From assembly GCA_964477295.1 (NCBI GenBank), contig CAYZEZ010000005.1, positions 1 through 41,815 on the forward strand: 41,815 bases of DNA. Direction: 5' to 3'. The notes beneath the pieces were generated by a model. It was given only the letters and a program-made list of their open reading frames with translations. It was not told the origin of the DNA and searched no databases. The position numbers and the translations under genes are program-made. Position 1 is the stretch's first letter. Every line of letters begins with the position of its first letter. Shown one piece after another: positions 35,759-41,815 of the stretch. The DNA is from CAYZEZ01 sp964477295 (GTDB lineage: Bacteria; Bacteroidota; Bacteroidia; Bacteroidales; SM23-62).

Positions 35759-36035
35759 GGACCTGGATCCATTACTGCATTCACAACTAAGGTTGGCGGT
35801 GGTGTCGATCCTGGCAACAGTAGATTCGGCCGACTTCAACTACCTGAAAGAAGAGACGGGGGCCACTTCCGGGAACCTGAGTGTGCAGATCAATAAATTA
35901 AAGGAAGCGGGTTACATCGAGGTGAAAAAAAAGTTTAAGGGCAATTATCCGCATACCACGTGCCGCATAACAAAGTTGGGCACTCAGAAATTCAGGGAGT
36001 ACATTCAGGACCTGCAGGGATACATAAAAAAATAG
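35751..36035 (+). CDS. Small winged-helix transcriptional regulator (HTH_34/MarR-like)
   Basis: A 94-residue DNA-binding protein consisting of one winged helix-turn-helix domain: HSQLRLAVVSILATVDSADF, NYLKEETGATSGNLSVQINK, LKEAGYIEVKKKF, then the wing (TTCRITKLGTQKF). This is the usual size for the HTH_34 family. It overlaps the membrane protein gene by 8 bp, so the two are translationally coupled. Such pairs usually control their own operon. It is not an obvious candidate for the PUL regulator, because its own upstream region lacks the CAGG element. Confidence 0.88.
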   Translation: MFKDLDPLLHSQLRLAVVSILATVDSADFNYLKEETGATSGNLSVQINKLKEAGYIEVKKKFKGNYPHTTCRITKLGTQKFREYIQDLQGYIKK

Positions 36036-36453
36036 AATAAACAAGCTCAAAGGTTATTTCTAAAAGGATAGGAAAAATTAATTCTTTACCCGTTCATACT
36101 GTGATTATATAGCTGGGGGACGGGGAGATCATTAATTGCTTGGCCTTCCTGATCAGGAGATGAATAGTGTAATTAATTCTGGTAAATTAATATATCCCGT
36201 CATTATCTATCCAATTTCGATGGTTAAAAAATTTAATCTTAGGTCTCTTCCGGGGAAATAAAGATCAAATAAATTATCTTTTTATGCTTTCGGGAATAAA
36301 ATAACCCGATAATTAGTCTAATTATTCGATAAAAGAAACTCCAAGGATTCTTGATATTCCTGAAGGGACTGTACTTTCAAGGCTTTCAAGGGCATAAAAA
36401 AAACTTAAGGATTTATTATATCACCTCATTGAATAATACAAATTAACAGTTAT
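36036..36453. other. AT-rich intergenic region holding a sigma factor remnant
   Basis: These 418 bases carry no intact gene and are markedly richer in A+T than the PUL. The only coding trace I can read is the sigma-70 region 4 remnant at 36329-36436. I see no RNA gene, terminator or direct repeat in the first 290 bases. Confidence 0.7.
36329..36436 (+). pseudogene. Remnant of an ECF sigma factor (region 4.2)
   Basis: In one frame the DNA reads ILDIPEGTVLSRLSRA, a stop codon (TAA at 36395-36397), KKLKDLLYHLIE and a final TAA. This is the helix-turn-helix of sigma-70 region 4 from an ECF sigma factor, with one stop inside the recognition helix boundary where a Lys or Arg is expected. The rest of the gene is not recognisable upstream. 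The terminal TAA lies 17 bp before the next gene, as expected for the first gene of a sigma/small membrane protein/TonB receptor operon. Confidence 0.72.
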
Positions 36454-36762
36454 ATGCATAACAAAATACAAAAGATCGGGGATATACTTGCCAGGGTGCA
36501 GTTTTCTTTCAGTGAGGATTTCTCAGAAAGTCTTATGAAGAGGATCATGAATATGGAGCTGGTTGGTTCTTCTGCCTTGAACTTAACAGCAAGTATTTCA
36601 AGGTTGTTTTACTGGATAAATGTTCCCGGGCTGGCTGTAACGGTGTTCCTGCTTTTGTTCTTATTGCTGTCGGGTGACTTTCAGCCGATCAGTTCCCAGA
36701 CAGAATATTTCAGGGCATTTTCTGATTTCCTGAATGATTATTATTATCCATTAATTAACTAA
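36454..36762 (+). CDS. Small single-helix membrane protein downstream of the sigma remnant
   Basis: A 102-residue protein with a soluble N-terminus (about 1-48; KIGDILARVQFSFSEDFSES), one strong transmembrane helix (about 55-72, VPGLAVTVFLLLFLLLSG) and a short outer tail. I do not recognise a named family. Its place between an ECF sigma gene (now broken) and a receptor operon suggests an anti-sigma or accessory role by analogy; no anti-sigma domain motif is visible. The frame is intact even though both flanking partners are damaged. It ends 2 bp before the next start. Confidence 0.65.
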   Translation: MHNKIQKIGDILARVQFSFSEDFSESLMKRIMNMELVGSSALNLTASISRLFYWINVPGLAVTVFLLLFLLLSGDFQPISSQTEYFRAFSDFLNDYYYPLIN

Positions 36763-36764
36763 TA

Positions 36765-37070
36765 ATGACCACCAGAGCATTTTTATACTTGATGATCACA
36801 CTTGTGATTGGATTCGTTTTAGGTATGATTACTGACCGTGCCTTACATCTGATTCATAAACCTAAAATGGATTTAGGGCCGCCTGAGATTAACATCATTG
36901 GCAAGATTATTACCAACCTGGAATTGGAGCCGGACCAGGTTGATTCCATCAAACTAGTACTTGAGGATTTTTTTTCTCGCGCTGAAAGCACACGAACATT
37001 GATTATGCAACAGGCCGAAGCTGATCTGGATACCCTGCGAATTAACCTGTTGCCTTACCTGACCCCATGA
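36765..37070 (+). CDS. Spy/CpxP-like membrane-anchored periplasmic protein
   Basis: A 101-residue protein with an N-terminal transmembrane anchor (AFLYLMITLVIGFVLGM) and a helical periplasmic part. The latter contains NLELEPDQVDSIKLVLEDFF and ends LRINLLPYLTP, resembling the LTPEQ-containing helices of Spy/CpxP-type and heavy-metal-sensor proteins. Relatives usually continue past the second LTPEQ; here the stop follows LTP and overlaps the TonB receptor start by 4 bp (ATGA). It may be naturally short or slightly truncated. In similar Bacteroidetes operons this type sits between the sigma partner and the receptor. Confidence 0.65.
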   Translation: MTTRAFLYLMITLVIGFVLGMITDRALHLIHKPKMDLGPPEINIIGKIITNLELEPDQVDSIKLVLEDFFSRAESTRTLIMQQAEADLDTLRINLLPYLTP

Positions 37071-39335
37071 ATAAAATTTCAATCATTACACTGACTTTGT
37101 TGATGCAGATGGCGGGCGTTGTTCACGCACAAAAAAAAGACGTCATAATTCGTGAATATTATGAGAATAAGGCTTTACATCTGGTATTGTTGGATCTGTC
37201 CTTACGTTACAATCTTGAATTTGTTTATGATCTTGCTGATATTGAAGGAATTAATATTGAAAAAATCAATATTAAGGGACTTGACCTGGAGACGACCATG
37301 ATAGCACTATTAAAAAATACAGGCCTGGATTTCTCCAAAGTGAGCAACCGGGTGATCAGGATTTATCCTGAGAAAGATAAGCCCCTGGAAGAGATATTCA
37401 CGACTCGTTATAATATTGCTATTTCGGGAAGGATCTATGATCAGAATAACGAAGAAACCCTTCCATATGCAACGGTTTCCCTGGATGGATCAACCACCGG
37501 GGTAATTTCGAATATTGACGGCCATTTTGCCCTGTTAAATGTTCCCAATGATACTTCCATCATCGTTATTCAATACCTGGGGTATGAAAACCAGAAGATC
37601 AGGCTGAATCCTGACCTGGCGAAAGAAGAAATTAAAATATACATGAAACCTGTGGATTATCGGATCGAAGAGATTATGGTGGTGGGTGAGGAAAAGAAGC
37701 TGGTAACCTATGCAGAAAAAACAAGCCAGATATCGCTCAGACCAGTTCAAATTGAAATGATCCCGAACCTGGGTGAAAAAGATATTTTCAGAACCCTGCA
37801 ATTGATGCCAGGTGTAAGCAGCGGGAACGAAACCTTTTCAGGACTGTATGTAAGGGGAGGGACTCCTGACCAGAACCTGATCCTGCTCGATGGTTTCACA
37901 GTGTATCATGTGGACCATTTTTTCGGATTCCTTAGCGCATTAATGCAGATGCGATAAAAGATGTACAGTTATACAAAGGAGGATTCGAATCCAAATATGG
38001 AGGAAAAATTTCAAGTGTAATGGAACTTACAGGAAAAACGGGAAACACGAAAAAGACCTCAGCCGGTATCAGTATGTCTGCCCTCAGCGGGGATGCTTAC
38101 CTGGAATTGCCTGTCAGTGAAAAATTCAATTTTTTCCTGGCTGCCAGGAGATCCTATACGGATTTTATTCAGAGCGGGCTTTACGAGAAGATCAAAGATA
38201 TGTACAACGCTTCCAACAACCAGCAAGATTTACAGGGGGGACGGATGGCTAGATTTTCCACGGAACCGAAATTTCACTTTTACGATATCAACGCCAAGGC
38301 AACCATTAAATCCGGTTCTGACAATATTCTTACACTCAGTTTTTATAACGGGAAGGATGTGCTGGACAAGACCAATGATGTTTCAACTCCTTTTGGAGGG
38401 ATGGGGCCTTCCCCAGGGGGCATGCCTTCCGGCTCATTTCCGAATTTTGCGATGAATTCCGTGGATTTGCTGAATTGGGGAAACTGGGATACGAGTGGGA
38501 AATGGTGATGGCAATGGAATGATAAATACTACACCAATACCATCCTGGCATTTTCGAATTATTTCAGCCGGAGGGATAACTACAGGGAGCGTGAAGTCAC
38601 CGATGAAGAAGGAGAGGTTAAACAACAAAAACAGGATCAGGGGAAGATAACAATATCCTGGATTATACATTCAAAACAGATAATGAATATCGCCTGACAA
38701 ACAATAACACTCTTGAGTTTGGCCTGCAGACAACCTATAATGATGTAAAGTATTTTTATTCGATAAATGACACCCTGGACCTGGCCGATACCAGGACCGA
38801 AGGATTGATTGTGGCCGGTTATTTACAGGACAGGATCTTCCTGAAGAATAAGCTGACTTTTTTGTACGGCCTGAGAACAACCTGGTATAACCTCACCGGC
38901 AAGCTTTACCTGGAACCGAGGATCTCAGCTAATTATCAAATGAATGATCACTGGAAACAGAAAGCATCATGGGGAAAATATTTTCAGTATACCAACCAGG
39001 TTATCAGGGAAAATGTACTTGAAGGAAACCGTGATTTCTGGCTCCTGGCAGACGATGACCTGCCTTTTAAAAGGGGAGGATTCATTTTTCAAATGGTTAC
39101 CCGCCCGGTAAATGATGATTTCTATGAGATTTCCCCCAGGGAGCTTACTCACTTCGGGACACACAGGGTAATCGTTTTCAGTGTTAACGAAGAGTATGTA
39201 AATTTATACGAAACCCAGGAGCAGGATACCCGTAAGCTGAATGAACCTTTTTCCAATATTGAAAACGGGCTTGGGATTTTTGCTTCATTCAGCAGCGACA
39301 CCTTGTATTTTGAAGTAGTCCCCGTTTATGATTGA
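37067..39335 (+). pseudogene. Broken TonB-dependent receptor (STN type) fused to a DUF4249 tail
   Basis: It starts with a signal peptide (MNKISIITLTLLMQMAGVVHAQ), an STN domain (about 30-105), a carboxypeptidase-regulatory-like domain (about 115-200, ISGRIYDQNNEETLPYATVS) and a plug (VRGGTPDQNLILLDGFTVYH). A 1-base loss near 37940 shifts the frame (SALMQMR-stop instead of SAFNADAIKDVQLYKGG). Reading resumes in another frame to an in-frame TGA at 38506, continues, and shifts again near 38640. It then runs through barrel strands to FWLLADDD near 39060. From there to the stop at 39335 the protein instead looks like the end of DUF4249 (VNEEYVNLYETQEQD, NIENGLGIFASF), a lipoprotein family encoded downstream of such receptors. 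A deletion has joined the two genes. It cannot be functional. Confidence 0.85.
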
Positions 39336-39442
39336 TCATAACCAGGTTTCTTGAAGTCTGGCACTTTTGGGACAGCTTCTTTTTAACTTAAAAAAACCAT
39401 TTTCTGACTATTCCGAATCCGTCAGCCAAAGCAGACGGCAAA

Positions 39443-40162
39443 TCACAGCTCGCGGATTTTAATATTCTTAAACCAGGTCACACTGCCATGATCCTGCAGT
39501 GCAATATGCCCTTCCCTGAACTGGCCATAATCCGGGTAGTTGCTCCATTTACCTTCAGCTACCCTTTTCTTCCAGTCATCTGACCAGAGCTCATATTCCA
39601 CCACCTTGGCACCGTTCAGCCAGTGCTCAACATGGCCATGATCGACGATGATCTTTGCAGTATTCCACTCACCGACCGGCATCAACACTTTATTTTTGGC
39701 CACATGCATAGCGTAATTGGCTGCGGTAAGCTGCCAGTCTGCCAGTGAATCAGGAAAATCAATATCATCAATCAGCTGGTACTCGGGTCCCGTTTCATAC
39801 ACTGCATGATAGGCTGTGTCTTCCTGCACCAAATACAGAATACCACTGTTCCCTCCGGGTGAGATCTTCCACTCAAGCTTTAATTCGAAATTTTCATATT
39901 GTCCTTCACTGATAATATCGCCTCCAAGGTCACCTCCCAGTCCGAGTGCTTTCAGTGTGCCGTTTTCCACTTCCCATCCAAGGACTTTATCTGACAGGTA
40001 TGACCGCCAGCCATCAGTGTTTGTGCCGTCAAACATTAATTGCCAGCCTTCTTTAATTTCTGACTTCGATAATGTATTATCTTTCTGAACGGATTCCGTG
40101 CATCCTGAAATCAGCAAAAACAAAATGCCATATGGAGTAAGTTCCCTGATTAATTTCTTCAT
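39443..40162 (-). CDS. DUF1080 (3-keto-disaccharide hydrolase-type) lipoprotein
   Basis: A 239-residue lipoprotein. The start at 40162 (MKKLIREL) leads straight into a signal with lipobox LISGC; an ATG six bases upstream is possible, while longer frames were rejected. The mature part is one concanavalin-like DUF1080 domain with the family hallmarks GWQLMFDGTNTDGW, FELKLEWKISPGGNSGILY, the ETGPEYQLIDD core and HIALQDHGSVTWFKNIKIRE. Members of Pfam 3-keto-disaccharide_hydrolase act on keto-sugar glycosides formed by Gfo/Idh/MocA oxidoreductases. Two such oxidoreductases lie in this window, though none next to it. The gene stands alone between a terminator and the decayed receptor operon. The exact substrate is unknown. 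Confidence 0.92.
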   Translation of the reverse strand: MKKLIRELTPYGILFLLISGCTESVQKDNTLSKSEIKEGWQLMFDGTNTDGWRSYLSDKVLGWEVENGTLKALGLGGDLGGDIISEGQYENFELKLEWKISPGGNSGILYLVQEDTAYHAVYETGPEYQLIDDIDFPDSLADWQLTAANYAMHVAKNKVLMPVGEWNTAKIIVDHGHVEHWLNGAKVVEYELWSDDWKKRVAEGKWSNYPDYGQFREGHIALQDHGSVTWFKNIKIREL

Positions 40163-40204
40163 GATCATACGTTTTGATTGTCTGATAAAGGTAGGAATAA
40201 TCAT

Positions 40205-40234
40205 AAAAAAAAGCATTGATTCGTCAATGCTTTT
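40205..40234 (-). terminator. Intrinsic terminator after the GerW gene
   Basis: A perfect 11-bp stem, AAAAGCATTGA (40234-40224 on the minus strand) pairing with TCAATGCTTTT around the loop CGAA, followed by TTTTA. It lies 27 bp after the GerW stop and ahead of the DUF1080 gene, separating the two units. Confidence 0.85.
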
Positions 40235-40260
40235 CTCTTCAACAATAAACAAACTATCTA

Positions 40261-40656
40261 CTACTTCTCTTTTTTCTCTGCTTCGTCTTTCCCTTCTTTC
40301 TTTTCCTTCATATCTGCCATTTTCTCAACCAGGTCAGGCACCTTTTCAAAGAGTGTCGACAGCGCTGTTTTCTTATCTACGGCAATAAAGGAGATCTCAT
40401 CCTTTCTCGTGACCAGGAAACCAAGTGGAATAACCCCTATTCCTGCACCGACTCCGCCACCTGTACCTTTCCCATGATATTTTTTATTCAGCTCCCCGGA
40501 GTGGACACCACTGCCGAAACCTGTTCCAACTTTAATCACCGGCTTGCATGTGTATTCTCCAATAGTGAATTCCTCACCAATAACAGTATCTGTGGAAGCA
40601 AGACTTTTAAGCTTCTCCGATACCTTGTCTAATAAATCTTCAATATTCAATTCCAT
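40261..40656 (-). CDS. GerW/YtfJ family protein
   Basis: A 131-residue cytoplasmic protein of the GerW (spore YtfJ) family: N-terminal helix (NIEDLLDKVSEKLKSLAS), then VIGEEFTIGEYTCKPVIKVGTGFGSG, a Gly-rich core (GTGGGVGAGIGVIPLGFLV) and the segment ISFIAVDKKTALSTLFEKVPDL. The C-terminus is highly charged (KEKKEGKDEAEKKEK). In Bacillus the protein is needed for spore germination, but homologues are widespread in organisms that do not sporulate, where the role is unknown. It lies 18 bp downstream of a DUF2953-like gene, its usual partner, and ends at a strong terminator. Confidence 0.9.
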   Translation of the reverse strand: MELNIEDLLDKVSEKLKSLASTDTVIGEEFTIGEYTCKPVIKVGTGFGSGVHSGELNKKYHGKGTGGGVGAGIGVIPLGFLVTRKDEISFIAVDKKTALSTLFEKVPDLVEKMADMKEKKEGKDEAEKKEK

Positions 40657-40674
40657 TTTAATAAAAATTTAATG

Positions 40675-41205
40675 TTAATATTTAGTTCTGTATATATACT
40701 TCATTCCGATCCATAGTAACGATGCAATGCGATTAGTCAAGACCATGAACAAAGAGATTTCTCCTTCGTAATTAATTGTAAGATTCACATCCCGGTAATT
40801 AATGGTTGTAAATACAGGAACCAGGTGTGAGTTCAGAATAAAATCATCCGTATCGAGATTCAGGCTCAGTTTTTTTAGTTTAAATGATCGTGTAACCTCT
40901 TTCAAGGCTATTATCCTGGCCCTCATCAGTTTTGAAATATTTCTCCTGCCTTTTTTCTGATCCCTCCTGCCAGGCCCTTCCACCCTGCGCATTGTTTTTC
41001 CAAGGGGATCCATTCTGAAGGGTATAAAAAGCACCCAAAGCCGGATGTGAAACAAGGTATCATCCGGGACCACAATGGCTTTAAATATCCCTGGCAATGA
41101 AAGGCTGTACCTCTGGTTATCTGAATCCACCCTGATAATCAGTGGTGCAAATAATATCCAGAGAAGGAACAGGGCCAATGCCGATATAATAATCAATAAG
41201 ATCAT
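40675..41205 (-). CDS. DUF2953-like membrane-anchored protein (YtfI-type partner of GerW)
   Basis: A 176-residue protein with one N-terminal transmembrane helix (MILLIIISALALFLLWILFAPLII), a beta-rich segment (VDSDNQRYSLSLPGIFKAIV), a basic middle (RRDQKKGRRNISKLMRARII) and a C-terminal part LKKLSLNLDTDDFILNSHLV to VNLTINYEGEISLFM. This pattern and the position directly upstream of a GerW gene match the DUF2953 proteins that accompany ytfJ in Firmicutes. Its function is not known; it probably acts with GerW at the membrane. Confidence 0.72.
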   Translation of the reverse strand: MILLIIISALALFLLWILFAPLIIRVDSDNQRYSLSLPGIFKAIVVPDDTLFHIRLWVLFIPFRMDPLGKTMRRVEGPGRRDQKKGRRNISKLMRARIIALKEVTRSFKLKKLSLNLDTDDFILNSHLVPVFTTINYRDVNLTINYEGEISLFMVLTNRIASLLWIGMKYIYRTKY

Positions 41206-41315
41206 GATACGAATTTAGATACATCCCTGAAACTTACCCATGGTAAATCGGTAAATGATATGTCATATACCGGTAAAGACAGGGATTTTGTCTTTAAGAC
41301 GAATGAGGAGGGTAT

Positions 41316-41815
41316 TTATTCTGCAGGACCGGCCTTTTTTCTTATTCTGGAAACGAACCGGTCAACAAATTCCAGTGCTTTTTGCATCCCTTGTTCAGGC
41401 TCCAGGTCAAAGGTGTGACGGATAAGGTATTCCTGGTGGAAGGTTTGGATGGTATATTGAAATTCTTCGGCCAGTTTATCCGGATCGCCCTTTTTGATCA
41501 GGGCTTTTTTTATCATTTGTTTGAAAATAATGGCAGTATTTTCGATCATTCGTGCGGTTTCACCAATAATCAGCGCAGCCGCCCTGTCGTCCCTGAACTG
41601 TTCCTGTAAAATTACCTTCCACAACCTGCCGGAATAACTGGTAACGCTGTTTTCAAAATAGCCGCTAATCCTGTTTTTCCAGTAATTATCAGCCGAGACT
41701 GCCTTGTTCATGTCCATTTTGATCTGCTCCTTGGAGGGGATAAGCCTGGTCATCTCTTCCGTAAAGATCTCATAGATCTCTTTGAGGATCTGGTCTTTGC
41801 TTTTAAAATAATTGT
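41316..41815 (-). CDS. TetR/AcrR-type transcriptional regulator, N-terminus outside window
   Basis: The frame is open to the right edge. Its first visible residues, NYFKSKDQILKEIYEIFTEE, are the end of a TetR helix-turn-helix (the YYFKSKDxLL motif). The remaining residues form an all-helical ligand-binding domain (WKVILQEQFRDDRAAALIIG, MQKALEFVDRFVSRIRKKAG). Most of the HTH is beyond 41815, so the ligand and target cannot be stated. The 110-bp gap to the DUF2953 gene shows no strong terminator, so it may or may not be cotranscribed with the GerW pair. Confidence 0.82.
   Translation of the reverse strand, partial: NYFKSKDQILKEIYEIFTEEMTRLIPSKEQIKMDMNKAVSADNYWKNRISGYFENSVTSYSGRLWKVILQEQFRDDRAAALIIGETARMIENTAIIFKQMIKKALIKKGDPDKLAEEFQYTIQTFHQEYLIRHTFDLEPEQGMQKALEFVDRFVSRIRKKAGPAE

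Noticed and set aside
41206..41315. AAAGAC/GTCTTT inverted repeat near 41276-41296 as terminator of the TetR gene
   Set aside because: The stem is only six A/T-rich pairs and no T run follows on the minus strand.
1..41815. CRISPR arrays, tRNA genes, insertion sequences, phage or integrase genes
   Set aside because: No regularly spaced direct repeats, tRNA-like stems or transposase/integrase motifs were seen on either strand.

Overview
The window reads as chromosomal DNA of a Bacteroidota (probably Bacteroidales-like) glycan degrader. The evidence is a SusC-type TonB-linked receptor, at least eight intact proteins ending in a type IX secretion (T9SS) C-terminal sorting domain, short AT-rich leaders without clear Shine-Dalgarno sequences, and TAnnTTTG-like -7 boxes. 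No tRNA, rRNA, CRISPR array, insertion sequence or phage gene was recognised.

From 1 to about 32.9 kb lies one polysaccharide utilisation locus (PUL). On the minus strand at the left are a truncated susC gene and two non-catalytic CBM9-like/T9SS proteins. A plus-strand block follows: a DUF362 membrane/T9SS protein, a Gfo/Idh/MocA oxidoreductase and a GH88-type unsaturated glucuronyl hydrolase. A minus-strand block holds a GH43 enzyme and two large six-hairpin (alpha/alpha barrel) glycosidase-like proteins that I could not place in a family. A plus-strand block carries a lipoprotein SGNH-like hydrolase and a second copy of the same domain fused to GH26. The last block has two tandem 953-residue esterase-like proteins, a GH78 alpha-L-rhamnosidase, a beta-helix/FnIII protein (candidate lyase) and a small alpha/beta esterase. 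Together these suggest breakdown of an acylated glycan containing rhamnose and uronic acid; the exact substrate is inference.

The most striking non-coding signal is a repeated promoter architecture. Six PUL promoters carry two CAGG words 10 bp apart, followed 20-21 bp later by a TAnnTTTG-like -7 box. The second CAGG word sits where a Bacteroidetes -33 element would be. This looks like the site of one dedicated regulator controlling most blocks of the locus; the regulator is not in the window.

From 32.9 to 39.4 kb the locus gives way to decaying DNA: a DoxX-like tail coupled to a second Gfo/Idh/MocA gene, a T9SS-domain remnant, a membrane protein/winged-helix regulator pair, the last part of an ECF sigma factor, two small membrane-linked genes, and a TonB receptor with several disruptions whose 3' end is fused by deletion to the tail of a DUF4249 gene. 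The right end (39.4-41.8 kb, minus strand) is intact and unrelated: a DUF1080 lipoprotein, a GerW/YtfJ protein with its DUF2953-like partner, and a TetR regulator cut by the window edge.
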